The position numbers and the translations under genes were made by a program. 64,000 bases of DNA, from contig JAQFVV010012537.1 of the NCBI GenBank assembly GCA_028023455.1, positions 1,114,001-1,178,000 on the forward strand, given 5' to 3'. The DNA comes from Epiperipatus broadwayi (Eukaryota > Onychophora > Udeonychophora > Euonychophora > Peripatidae). Within the stretch, counting starts at the first letter, position 1; the number at the start of each line of letters is the position of its first letter. Under the pieces are notes generated by a model. It was given only the letters and a program-made list of their open reading frames with translations. It was not told where the DNA came from and did no database searches. Below, piece by piece: positions 21,200-32,589 of the stretch.

Positions 21200-23850
21200 A
21201 ACATAATAAGATCCAGCATATTGAAACAGTAAGATTCGTATTCGAATCTTAAGTTTCACCTTTTTCTGTCGTCTCTCACTGACCGGTCTATCCCGCCCAA
21301 ATTTGAACTTTTTGGTATCGAATTGTGTGTGTAGCAATATTAAAAATGTATAAATATATGTAGAATTCAGCATAAACATGCACACATTTCGATCTCAAAT
21401 TAAAGGCAATAAATAGGGATAAAATAATATAATTTAGATTTCTTTTAGTTATATAATTTGGTATAATTTTAATCATTTATTTTGGATTATAAAGTTCGTA
21501 TTTATTGCTTTGTTTAAATTTCGTTTAATAATAATTCTAATGTAATATTTAATTAAAAGTTAAAATAATCTTATGTTTCCTTTTTGTCTTTGAAATTTAA
21601 AAGCATCGGTCAGTGATAGATAATAGATTAATTAAAGAAAAATTCCCCAAAATGTAATTAGTAAATATAAAATGTAAACAATAGAACGGCAGCTTTCTTT
21701 AATTAAAAACCAACAAAATGCATTGATTATCCTCAGGGCAGATTAAGTAGAACCTAAAAATATCTTAACAAAAATGTGAAAGATCAAGATAAAAAAGGAG
21801 GCCATCTTAGACTTGCTGGAGACATTCACTTAAACTTGAGCTTTGCTCTCGATCACTGAGAGTCTCCAAAAATATAAAAATAATTTGTTCCTGCCAAGGT
21901 ATGACCGAGTAAAGCACCTAGATTATTCTCCATCGGGAGATGGCCTATCGGATGCCGAACTTTCCATTGCCCGTCATAAATTCACCATGAAGATCTGCTG
22001 CCTGAAATAAATAAAAAAGCTGCTGCTGCTGTGAAATTAAATGAAATATCTAAATACAAGAAAGACTTGCCACTCGTGAACTTTTTGCTGCTAAACTAAT
22101 GGAATCAGAAAACTTCTTATAAAACAGGTACCTGTCTGTGTTCAAACTCTAGAGTACTCTAATAATATGCTATAGCTCTTCTTCATACTACTTATCTAAA
22201 TTATAAAATGTAAAAACTACCATATGTATAACTAAAACTGAATAATTAACTTAATGTGTAAATTTCTCTAATAATCTAGCTTACCTCATTCTATCTTGGG
22301 TGCGTATTTCTAAAATCTACATTTTATCTATATTTATTATTTAATTATTGCATGCTCACAATTGTCTCTATTTTCAAAGTTTAAATCTATGATCGTTTGA
22401 AACAGTGAATGCGTGTCACATTTTCATTAATATGTACTTCGTCGGGCCGAGGCAGAGACCAGCCCGACATTCTTATAAACCATAACTAACTTAACTTTCA
22501 TATAAATCGACACGCATTCAGTGCATCACTTATTGTAATGCAGGGTCTACTACTTCGCAAATGGCTGACGTATTAGTTATAATAATTCCCAATTTATATA
22601 GGTTTTGTATTTATTAAATCATCATGAATAATTCCAGAAAATTACATTTCTTTGAGAGTCACCAATGTTCTTTAGTAACTGTTGATAATGTAGGGCCGAA
22701 TTAGAAATCTATTTAAATCTTATCATAATCGTTTATACTTATACATGTGTTACGTTTTAAAGACGCGATGATCTATTCCGCCGTAAATATTCCGGATTCT
22801 TCAGGGTTGAAATTAACCCCAGTCGTCCTACACAAGCGGGCATAATGGGTGCTCCCGTAGGACTTGACAATGTCATGCAGCCAGCCGGCAAAACTGCGAC
22901 ACGGACCGCTTGTCCCTGGTTATGCTTATGTGACACCTTACTTTATCGCGCCGAGGCAGAGACCAGTCCGACATTCTTATAAACCCATTCGCGGCATTGC
23001 AGTTTCAATATACTGCCATTCCATATCGCCTTTCTAAAGCGAACCACGTGTTCCTTTACTTAATTTTATTATTCTATATATCACTCCGCCTCTGCATTAT
23101 CTTCATAATTCACTTTCAAATAAATGTTTGTCCTTAGACATAAAATAAATATTTTAATTAAATAAATATATGTCTGCCGCTACTCTTAAATCTTACTTTA
23201 GACTCTTGCATTGCAAAGGTGTAAATTCCCCAAGGCATGCATTAAAAATACTTACTCGAGAATTTTAGGTAGCTAGATTACGCCTTCAAATAAGTGAATT
23301 CCTTTTGTAAACATTACAGTATCGGAAATACCGCTACTGAAATCCTCAATATAAAATAATGTCTAAATAAATAAATGTATTCTTTAAAATATAATCATGT
23401 CGCAAATCCCGCCACTGAAGCTTTAAATCCACAAAATATTATTAGTAAATGTTTGTTTTATTAAAATGTATTAATAAATAATTTTAAACTATATGTCTGC
23501 AGTTACGTTTCATTTATTCGATACCCATTCTATATAATATTTCCTCGATTAGGTAAATATGAATGTTTAATTAATATTAGTTTGATTATTGGCTAACTCG
23601 AGAATAAAATCATGAATCTCTTGCATATCCCTGACCACCGTGCCTAAGGAAATATTTACTAATGTCGCATCAGATGCGTTGTTTCATGAATTGTATTGTG
23701 GAACCGATAAACTATGTTCGAACTCAGTACCACGGGTGGCTTCGCTACTCGATGGTGCTGCTGTTCTGTATGGTGGTCGAATTCTGCACTATGTTTACAA
23801 GTCACACGTTTTCTGACTGTTACAATATGGTAATTACATTTTTTATGATT
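21200..23850. other. Unassigned GC-richer, LTR-like stretch
   Basis: This stretch has much more CpG and GC than its neighbours and no long open frame. It holds a 36-bp direct repeat at 22446-22481 and 22949-22984 (GCCGAGGCAGAGACCAG, then C or T, then CCGACATTC...). A 12-base inverted repeat (TGAATGCGTGTC) flanks the first copy. A loosely repeated motif, around CCGCTACTxxTAAATC and CCGCCACTGAAGC, lies at 23160-23440. A CTGCTGCTGCTG run lies near 22020. The composition resembles the palindrome arms and the solo LTR, so a long LTR is my best guess, but no matching partner or terminal repeat was found. A host regulatory region cannot be excluded. Confidence 0.35.
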
Positions 23851-24416
23851 CTAAAAAATAATTATCCATTAAAAACTTCAATTTTTTTTTAACAAAGTGC
23901 ATGTTCTAATTTATGTTGTTTGCATATTCATAGTCATTAATTCACTAAATGAACTTTTCTTTTTCAAATTTTATATCATGTTCAGTAATTTATGTTTGTA
24001 ATAATACAAAGTAAATAATCTATAATTTTTTTTATTTACATAAAAATTTTTTTTCTTCATATAGTTTGATGTGTTTCATTTGATCATTGTCAAAATAACT
24101 AAAAACATATCAGATTGAAAAATGAAGTTAATGATAAATCTACATGCATGATTTTATATAAAATTGAAAAAAAAAGATCAAAACAGAATAGACTTTTTAT
24201 TAATTTCATTGTTTCAATTGACAATGACTATATAAAAATGGTTGAAACAAGATGAATAATATTTATTTATTTATATATGGTTTTATCATCATTATATATT
24301 GATGTATATATTGTATGGGTCATTTTAAGATCATTTTAGCAAAGAATTATCTTTATCATTTTAAAATTTTATTTTAAAGAAAATAATACTTAAAAAAATC
24401 TAAGATCAAAAATCAC

Positions 24417-24542
24417 CTGTACAATTGAATCCAAATTCATCAGGAGCATAACCTTTATGGCATCTGCACTGATAACTTCCAATGGTATTTCTACACCGTC
24501 CATTAGAACAGATGTTTGGAAAAATTAAACATTCATTGACAT
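24417..24542 (-). CDS. Fibrillin-type gene: calcium-binding EGF exon
   Basis: A 126-base exon on the minus strand lies between a polypyrimidine-AG acceptor (TTATTTTAG) and a GTGA donor, phase 1 at both ends as in fibrillin EGF exons. It encodes a complete cbEGF module. With the split Asp codon it starts DVNECLIF and runs NICSNGRC then [16 protein letters not shown], ending FGFNCT. All six cysteines are present. The D-x-[DN]-E-C opening and the C-x-[DN]-x4-[FY]-x-C hydroxylation/calcium motif are intact. It joins in frame to the exon at 49425-49505, giving FITDVNEC. In the family such modules build rigid, calcium-stabilised rods of extracellular microfibrils. The next downstream exon was not found in 1-24416. 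Confidence 0.92.
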
Positions 24543-24632
24543 CTAAAATAAATAAACAATAGAAACAAAATTATAATACATTTTTAATGAAAAATAATTT
24601 TATTTACAAAAGCATAAATAATTATCAGCTAT

Positions 24633-24692
24633 TATCAATCCACTGCAGGATGAAGGTTTCCATAAGTTCAATCCATCTTCTCCATATACACA
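24633..24692 (-). mobile_element. RTE LINE 3'-end scrap
   Basis: About 60 bases on the minus strand match the 3' end of the RTE element at 53517-53571, including TTCATCCTGCAGTGGATTGA. Nothing further upstream of the element is recognisable. It lies about 90 bases 5' of the EGF exon. Confidence 0.75.
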
Positions 24693-25139
24693 ATAATATT
24701 ATTCAATGATCTTTTATAGAAAAGATTACTAGGTTCAGGTGTTTCATCATTATTTATAATGGAGAAAAATATAGACAGAATACATATAGTATCAGGGGCA
24801 TGCTGACATAGTGTGCAATTTGTGTGGCAAACAAGCACCAGGATAGCAAATGCAACAAAGAATCCAGGAGAATACAATAGAAATCAATTAATTTGTTCAG
24901 TTTCACAAACAGCCTTTTATTCATTTTGCTGCAAACTTTTTGAACTTTACCATTCCAAATATAAAAAAATTATTCAGGGGCTTAATGACTAGCAACATCT
25001 TGCAATGCACATCAATTGTCAAGAGAAAAATTTAAATCATTTGAACAATTACAAAAAAAGGACAGAATTATAATTACACTATTAAAAAATAAAATTTGTT
25101 TTTATCATTTCCAACAGTTTTAAATAATGAAAGAAAATA

Positions 25140-25990
25140 TTGGTAAGAAGTTGTAAAAAGAATAATTTTAATAGTTAGTGTTTAGGCAAACAAGATCTAA
25201 CTCTTCATGGTAAAAGTAATAAACTTTATGATTTTAACAATAATTTATTAAAATATACTGAGAAGTTAGGAAAGTTTGATGCTTTTATACTGGATCACAT
25301 GACCTATTGCCCTCCTTTTTAGGAGATAAAATTCAAAATAAAATACTTTATTGGCATCATAACAATAGCATTATTAACCTATGTCACCAAAACAAATATT
25401 TTGCAATTATTTTAAATTGCACTCTGGATGTACCACATACTGAAAAAATGTGTGATAGTCAGGTTCATTCATTTCTATTCAGGATATAAAAGTGTTGAAA
25501 TACATGAATACATTTTAGCATTCTATGCAATTTTAGATGACAATCATCAAATATATAAGTTTACAAAAAAGAATTTTAGTTTTAAATCCTCATGCATTTT
25601 ATATGCCATGTTCAAATCATAGACTAAATCCTGCAAGTTAATAAAGCTGCAAATATGAATCCTAAAAGTTTTGGTTTATAATATAATATAAGAGTTTCAC
25701 TGTATATGGTTTTACTTTTCTGTTTAGTGATGGAATATGTTAATCTGATTTAATCTTAAAACCATTATCTGAAACTCTGTGGCCTAACAGAATTGATGCC
25801 ATAAAATTGCTAAATATTTACCTGAAAGGGATGGTGCTTTATTTGGAATTTTCAATAATTGGATGAACAATCTAAATATCAGGCAAAAGATCTAGTTGAA
25901 AAAATTGATATTTACTGAGCTGGTAATTTTACATCAGTTAATGTATATATGCATGCATATATTATAACTTATTAAAAGTGTATACATAGC
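25140..25990 (+). pseudogene. ZMYM1-like hAT transposase, N-terminal/middle part
   Basis: Several plus-strand frames give pieces typical of hAT transposases related to ZMYM1-like proteins. These are a YCPSFLGDKIQNKIL stretch near 25305, then NKYFAIILNCTLDVPHTEKM near 25385 and VEIHEYILAFYAILDD near 25500. Near 25770 comes a segment resembling the TRWESRIDA box. In the family, the Asp of a D-C-T-x-D stretch is catalytic; here it has become Asn (LNCTLD). Multiple stops and frameshifts make it dead. A matching C-terminal dimerisation domain lies 18 kb away at 43955-44310. Confidence 0.6.
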
Positions 25991-26369
25991 TTAAAATAAT
26001 TTTTTTTTATATATTATTTTTAAAAAAAAGTTTTTTTTTTGTATTAATTTTAAATATTGGAAAGATAAGGGTGTGGGGGTAAAAAAAATAAAACAAAGAT
26101 TAGATGATTTTTTAAATTATTAATTACCTCTATTGTTGAAACTTCCCAAATTAAAAATATTTCATTATCTATTTACACTAATCAAACAAAAATTTTCTAC
26201 TAATTAAAAGAAAAATATAACAAAAGGAAAAAAAATTGGATTGCTAAAATATAGTTAAAAATAAGTTAAAGGTGTGAATCCAATTTGAAAGAACTGGAAA
26301 TGTATAAATTGTGGAGTTCTCTATTGATCGGACAGTCAGGGCCATTTTTGCAAAAAAAAAAAAAAAAGT

Positions 26370-27480
26370 AATATGGATCCAGAACGCTTCACAGAAAATA
26401 TTGTTAACAGCACTAAGAAAATGTTCACCAACTAAAGAACATTTAAGAAACTTTCCTCCTTGACACATCTGGAACCACCCAAGTGATCGTCAAACTGGAC
26501 AGGAGAAAGTTTAACCAGCTAGCCAGGGACATGTGGAAAATTCCAATGGACTACCCGCAAGATTCACACCAGCATATAAGAACTTTGCTTACATGGAGAA
26601 AGTAATCATGGATCGATCAGGGTAGCTATGAACTGTTACTAAATGAACTTTAATTCCATTTTGCATAATAGAAATATATACTATTAATTATCTTAAATAT
26701 TTCAACAATAGAGTGTTGGATTATTGCTGGAAATTTTATTCTATTATGTTAAATTAGTTAAAATAAAAGGGAGAGGGGGTTAAACTCATATATTCTTTAA
26801 ATATGTTGTTTTTTTAAATATTTTATTATAATTCAATGTATGTATTAGTCTAGATTTTCTGAATAATGTTAACTGCTAGATCTTGAAAGACAAATGGGGG
26901 AGGGGAAGAAATTTAGGCCAGTTGTATGTTTGATGATAAACAGCACAGGAACCCTATGTCAGAACATGGTGCAGGGGAAATGGATGCCCCTATGGCTGTA
27001 AGCAAACGAAAGATACTTATGCCATCCATTGAGATTAGAATAAATTGTTTAATGTTAGAAAGGGGGAGTCTGATTGTTGCCATTCAGCACACTCTTATTA
27101 GTAAATTGCCCTTGTGTTCACATCTACTTGTTCAGGGTTTCCTGTAGTATGTAGGACCTGGAGAAAAGAATATTAGTTAAATAATTTGTACTGTATTAAA
27201 AAAAAAAATTAATTGTTAACGTTTGTGTTTAAATTTAAGCTTGTATTTTATTCTTTACAAAAAAGATTTGAATCAGTTTTGAATGCTACAAAAAAAGAGA
27301 ATCTGTCATTAAATTGAAAGTGAAAATAATAAAATCTATTAAATGTCATATTTGAGTGTCTCTGTTTAATCTAATTTAGTAATTTAACTCAGTATCCATT
27401 TGGTTGAAATAAATTCGTTCAAGATTACCTTTTAAAAATATATTTGGTGAGTGCCGTTCATAAATAAATAAATGACTGTG
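26370..27480. other. Unrecognised segment with two short open frames
   Basis: A locally GC-richer piece at 26450-26640 and an open frame at 26926-27147 (73 codons, plus strand) do not resemble any family I know. The first might be coding remnant of a retroelement, since it contains a KLDRRKFNQLARDMW stretch with one downstream stop. I assign no function. The rest is AT-rich. 25991-26369 holds poly-T and poly-A runs only. Confidence 0.3.
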
Positions 27481-27501
27481 ATTGCGGAAACATTCGCAAT
27501 C

Positions 27502-29263
27502 TGGTGCCAAGCTCAAAATACTTGGTGGCGCTCTCGAACGACCACCCTATTTTTGTAATCTTAGAAAATTTGCAGATAATGGCAAAATGTCATGGCACAT
27601 TATATTTACTTGTATTAGAGTTTGATATGATATTTTAAATAAAGTGAATTTTATTAGCAAAATACTACAGTCTTAATCTATAAATCTCCCACTTGTTTTA
27701 GGTGCATTGAATGATCTAAATTAATTTTTAAATGACTACAGACTCTGAAGAAACATTCAAAGAAATTATAAAAAGCTCAAAATTAATAGTAAAATTTGAG
27801 GCAGAATCTGTATTTTATAGCAGTATTAAACACAATAATTGTTGCAGTCGTGGCAGGTTATTTAGATCTTTGCCATTAAATATAAACTGGCTGCTAATAT
27901 TATTAGTGTGTCAATAAAAAAATTAAAATCAAGTATGAATGGATTACTCAATAACTAAAATGAAAAATCAGAAGCAGTTAGAGAGAAAAAAAATCAAAAT
28001 GGCTAAAATTAGCTCATTAAATTTTTTATAGAGTTCAATTTAGTCTATCCTGAAAATTGGCTATTTTACAGTTGAGTTCTTTTCTATACACAGGCTAATC
28101 AAATTAAAAAGCCAAAATTAAAATTATCCTCATTTGTATCTATATTTGCATTTCAAATCAACAAGATGCAGCAAGCACAGGCAGATGACTATTTTTACTG
28201 TTAAACTTTCTCTGCCCAAAGACTTAACAAAAATGCAGATATTGTTTCAATCTTGGTACACACACAGAAGACAGGAAACATAGATCTTGTTATTAAACTC
28301 AGAAAGCTGGCATTTAACTACAACTTTAAAAATTTCTTCAATGAAGATTTGAGATTTCATTTGTGGAATGAAAGATCACAATCATAGATTCAAGCTGTTA
28401 GTGGACTATGACATGTTTGATTCAGCTGTTTCTCATGTGACAGCAGCTGAGTCCACAATGAGTCAGATTGCTCCATTAAATAGAAGTAAACACAACATTA
28501 AAGAGAGATAAAAAAAACAGATCATTTAAAGATTTTCTCAATTAGAAAGAGCTTTCAGGATATACTACTGAAAAAAATATTGTCAGCAAAGCACCCACAC
28601 ACCAAATGTCAACATCTATACAGTGTGGAGATATTACAAGCATATTGGTCACACATAAGGTTCTTGTTTTTAAAAAGAAAAAAAAAAAACAAGTTGTTTA
28701 GAAGAGACTGGAAGAGTCCATTCCAAATTGCCAGATGGGCAATATAAAATAAAATAATTTCATAAGAAGAATTGTTATTAATATGCCAATAATAATGGAA
28801 ATGGACACTGGGTCTGCAATGCCCTTTGTTTCAAAAAGTACATGGGCTATCATTAAAAAAATAATTATCTGTATTCTTGCAGGAGAAAGCAATCATATGT
28901 TACTCTTGGGTCAAACAAGAGTTAAGTTACTATATCTAGTAAACCAATTTATTTGCCTTTTGTTATGTCTGCTGGTATACATAGCAATTTATTAGGCCAT
29001 GACTGGTTCAATCACTGGGGCTTTACAGTGATTAAAATAAACCAGCTCACAAATAAAATATAAGACTACCCAGAAGTGCTTGATGATAAACTGGATTCAA
29101 ACTCTAGGACAATTCATGAAATCAAAAGTGCTAAAATGCAGATAGATGCTCAAGTCCTATGTTCAAGGAAACTATCAAGCAGATTCCAGTAGTAATGATC
29201 AAAGTAAATGGATTGCAAACATGGATAGCAACCAATTATGTTTGAATTATACATCATCAGCTA
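27502..29263 (+). mobile_element. LTR retrotransposon A2, gag-protease part
   Basis: This is the 5' portion of a second copy of the A family. A TGGTGCCAAGC at 27502 may be its primer-binding site, since A1 has TTGTGCCGGGC after its 5' LTR, but no 5' LTR could be recognised upstream. From 27732 (MTTDSEETFKEII) to about 28560 decayed gag-like sequence follows. From 28720 the sequence matches A1, and 28780-28995 encodes the protease active site MEMDTGSAMPFVSKSTWA with an intact DTG. At 29263 the element is broken by gypsy B and continues at 38896. Confidence 0.65.
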
Positions 29264-29991
29264 TGATATGTATGTTTAAATGCACATACATATATAGATA
29301 TATAATTGGAAAAACTTATGGATAAAACAGTAATAAGTTGAAAATATTACAGAACTTGAAAAGATTTATTCTTTTAAAGTAGAAATTAAAGATTATAGTC
29401 TTTAGATTAGAAAAAGATTAATTTCTAAAATGAACAATGGACTAATTAATAAGAGTAAAATAAGTTGTTATTCTAATAAAACAAATTAAGGAATTCAACC
29501 TAGATTCCTTTTTAAGATAATGACAATCTACAAATAACTGATTAATTAAAAAGAAGAAAGATAATACTAAAATTCCAATGGAATATGGAAAGGAAGAATC
29601 ACCTGATTGGCTGGGCAGAGGACTAACCAATCATTCAGGGATTCAGAGACAATAAACTTCCTTTAGTACTAATCAGAAGAAGAAAAGAGACACTTAATCC
29701 TTGGAGCTTCATTTGTGCATATATATATAGGAGCAGATAGTCTCCCACTGCCCAGTGACTTCAAGTGTGGAGAGATGATCTCCAAACATGGGAACTGTCA
29801 GCTAGGACACTTAAAGGTCATATTGGTCTTTATAATTTGTGTATGCCTTTGGGCCTTATAATGTAAGTGATTATATATATGTAAATAATTAAACACTATT
29901 AAGGATCATAAGGAAGAATTACTTAAATATTAACTGTTAGGATTGATTTCTACTCATGGGAAGTACACTTTTAAATCAGCTAAACATAGCA
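29264..29991 (+). repeat. 5' LTR of B
   Basis: This 728-bp LTR aligns with 36181-36212 plus 38139-38890. Shared landmarks include CAGAGGACTAACCAATCATT and GTCAGCTAGGACACTTAAAGG. It contains a run of ATATATAT near 29720 that may be the TATA region. TTGGCACAGTCAC after its end may be the primer-binding site, which is uncertain. Confidence 0.9.
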
Positions 29992-30064
29992 ATTGGCACA
30001 GTCACAATCATAAATAGATCATTAAATAAAGAAAGGTTACATTTAGATAAAAGACTAGGCAATG

Positions 30065-30359
30065 CAAGTAGCAATCGATGAATTTAATATCAGCAAGGCA
30101 AGTAGTTGGCTCATGTACATCCAATGCATAGAAAAATACGTATTCATTAATAAAGTTAAAGATGATAAGTATAAGATTGCTTAATTATTATGCTTTGCTG
30201 GGAAAGAAATTATTGAGATAACTAATAGGTTCACTGAATCTCTAACTCCTGAAGATTATATCTACAATCAGGTTAAAGAACGTTTGGCAAATCATTTTAA
30301 TCCCCAACCCTCGAGGCATGTTACTAAACTGCAATTCTGAACCAGGAACTAAGGTTGAA
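30065..30359 (+). pseudogene. gag of B, first part (interrupted)
   Basis: The plus-strand frame reads as a gypsy-type capsid: FNISKASSWLMYIQCIEKY, then LCFAGKEIIEITNRF, TPEDYIYNQVKERLANHF and NPQPSRHVTKLQF. One stop (near 30180) and a frame change near the end show decay. At 30360 the frame runs into a 13-bp target duplication and the tandem-repeat insertion. The rest of gag resumes at 34587. Only five bases of gag (GATTA, 32577-32581) separate the two insertions. Confidence 0.75.
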
Positions 30360-30911
30360 TGAAAGTATAAAAACAGAGCAAAACTCTCCATACAGTATTG
30401 CCACATGTGCTAAACAGAGTAATCAATGGATGCCAGAAGGTTTGTGCATAAAATCCCTATCTAATGCCTCCTCATCCAATATCCCCGGACCTTCGTCAAT
30501 GAGGAGCTTTGGATCTGAGAGCACTGCATCTAGATCTTAGGATCTAATGCAACCCTCTAGCAACCACCTTTTATCTCTACTTAACTAAAAAACTATGAGA
30601 ATGAAATTGAAAACACAAAAAATATTTTCAATCTAAGCTCAATAGCTTATATAGTCATATGGGTCTGAACTCAGTTCAGCACCCATACATTTTAGTGTCT
30701 TTGGCTCTTTTACAACCATAGCCACCACTATTCTATTAGGCAGGATTGGTGTTAAACCATTAAGCATCACATGATCACATTTCCTATACTAGCACTTTAA
30801 TTGTTGATAAACAGAGCAAAACTCTCCATACAGTATTGCCACCTGTGCTAAACAGAGTAATCAATGGATGCCAGAAGGCTTGTGCATAAAATCCCTATCT
30901 AATGCCTACTC

Positions 30912-30970
30912 ATCCAATATCCCTAGACTAGTTTCTGGCTTGTGGCCTTCATCAGTGAGGAGTTTTGGAT
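30912..30970 (-). ncRNA. Hammerhead ribozyme, unit 2
   Basis: The minus strand has CTGATGA, then a GGC/GCC helix II with loop CACAA, then GAAAC, then the palindromic helix III ACTAGT ending in GTC, the cleavage triplet. Cleavage is predicted between 30926 and 30925. Helix I pairs CTCCTCA with TAGGGA with one mismatch, and an outer ATCCA/TGGAT helix closes it. An A-A at the base of helix II is a departure from the usual pair. Confidence 0.8.
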
Positions 30971-31368
30971 CTGAGAGCACTGCATCTAGATCTTAGGATC
31001 TAATGCAACCCTCTAGCAACCACCCTTTATCTCTACTTAACTAAAAAAACTATGAGAATGAAATTGAAAACACAAAAAATATTTTCAATCTAAGCTCAAT
31101 AGCTTATATAGTCATATGGGTCTGAACTCAGTTCAGCACCCATACATTTTAGTGTCTTTGGCTCTTTTACAACCATAGCCACCACTATTCTATTAGGCAG
31201 GATTGGTGTTAAACCATTAAGCATCACATGATCACATTTCCTATACTAGCACTTTAATTGTTGATAAACAGAGCAAAACTCTCCATACAGTATTGCCACC
31301 TGTGCTAAACAGAGTAATCAATGGATGCCAGAAGGCTTGTGCATAAAATCCCTATCTAATGCCTACTC

Positions 31369-31427
31369 ATCCAATATCCCCAGACTAGTTTCTGGCTTGT
31401 GGCCTTCGTCAGTGAGGAGCTTTGGAT
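31369..31427 (-). ncRNA. Hammerhead ribozyme, unit 3
   Basis: Same layout as unit 2 with CTGACGA, GAAAC and GTC all present. Helix I is fully paired over six bases (CCTCA plus U with UGGGGA, one G-U pair), followed by an internal loop and an outer five-pair helix. This is one of the two best-preserved copies. Confidence 0.85.
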
Positions 31428-31823
31428 CTGAGAGCACTGCATCTAGATCTTAGGATCTAATGCAACCCTCTAGCAACCACCTTTTATCTCTACTTAACTA
31501 AAAACTATGAGAATGAAATTGAAAACACAAAAAATATTTTCAATCTAAGCTCAATAGCTTATATAGTCATATGGGTCTGAACTCAGTTCAGCACCCATAC
31601 ATTTTGGTGTCTTTGGCTCTTTTACAACCATAGCCATCACTATCCTATTAGGCAGGATTGGTGTTAAACCATTAAGCATCACATGATCACATTTCCTATA
31701 CTAGCACTTTAATTGTTGATAAACAGAGCAAAACTCTCCATACAGTATTGCCACCTGTGCTAAACAGAGTAATCAATGGATGCCAGAAGGCTTGTGCATA
31801 AAATCCCTATCTAATGCCTACTC

Positions 31824-31882
31824 ATCCAATATCCCCAGACTAGTTTCTGACTTGTGGCCTTCGTCAGTGAGGAGCTTTGGAT
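31824..31882 (-). ncRNA. Hammerhead ribozyme, unit 4
   Basis: The core boxes are intact. Helix II has GTC instead of GCC on its 3' side, turning a G-C into a G-U pair, so folding remains possible. It lies in the truncated unit next to the inversion point. Confidence 0.8.
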
Positions 31883-32362
31883 CTGAGAGCACTGCATCTA
31901 GATCTTAGGATCTAATGCAACCCTCTAGCAACCACCTTTTATCTCTACTTAACTAAAAAAACTATGAGAATGAAATTGAAAACACAAAAAATATTTTCAA
32001 TCTGGCATCCATTGATTACTCTGTTTAGCACAGGTGGCAATACTGTATGGAGAGTTTTGCTCTGTTTATCAACAATTAAAGTGCTAGTATAAGAAATGTG
32101 ATCATATGATGCTTAATGGTTTAACACCAATCCTGCCTAATAGGATAGTGGTGGCTATGGTTGTAAAGGAGCCAAAGACACCAAAATGTATGGGTGCTGA
32201 ACTGAGTTCAGACCCATATGACTATATAAGCTATTGAGCTTAGATTGAAAATATTTTTTGTGTTTTCAATTTCATTCTCATAGTTTTTTTAGTTAAGTAG
32301 AGATAAAAGGTGGTTGCTAGAGGGTTGCATTAGATCCTAAGATCTAGATGCAGTACTCTCAG

Positions 32363-32421
32363 ATCCAAAGCTCCTCACTGACGAAGGCCACAAGCCAGAA
32401 ACTAGTCTGGGGATATTGGAT
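32363..32421 (+). ncRNA. Hammerhead ribozyme, inverted unit
   Basis: The plus-strand copy in the inverted unit has CTGACGA at 32378-32384, GAAAC at 32398-32402 and GTC ending at 32407, after which cleavage is predicted. Helix I (ATCCA...CTCCTCA with TGGGGA...TGGAT) is complete. The palindromic, two-pair helix III is the type found in PLE and retrozyme hammerheads, which may act as dimers. Confidence 0.85.
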
Positions 32422-32589
32422 GAGTAGGCATTAGATAGGGATTTTATGCACAAGCCTTCTGGCATCCATTGATTACTCTGTTTAGCACAGGTGGCAATAC
32501 TGTATGGAGAGTTTTGCTCTGTTTATCAATAATTTAAGTGCTAGTATAGGAAATGTGATCATGTGAAAGTATAAAAGATTACAATAGTG

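Larger units (their letters stand above)
30373..32563 (-). mobile_element. Retrozyme-like tandem repeat carrying hammerhead ribozymes
   Basis: An insertion of 2191 bp is flanked by a perfect 13-bp duplication, TGAAAGTATAAAA, at 30360-30372 and 32564-32576. It is built from one repeat unit of about 455 bp: units at 30373-30810 (438 bp), 30811-31267 (457), 31268-31722 (455) and a truncated one at 31723-32003. At 32004 the orientation flips and 1.2 inverted units follow. The units are roughly 95% or more alike by eye. All but the first carry a type I hammerhead motif, on the minus strand in the direct units and on the plus strand in the inverted one, so the element's sense strand is probably minus. 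Tandem hammerhead units with duplications of this size fit metazoan retrozymes, which are thought to move with PLE machinery. No protein is encoded. Confidence 0.85.

Noticed and set aside
30373-32003. Regular repeats that could be mistaken for a satellite or CRISPR-like array
   Set aside because: Units of about 455 bp without unique spacers, bounded by a 13-bp target duplication and ending in an inverted unit, show a transposed element.
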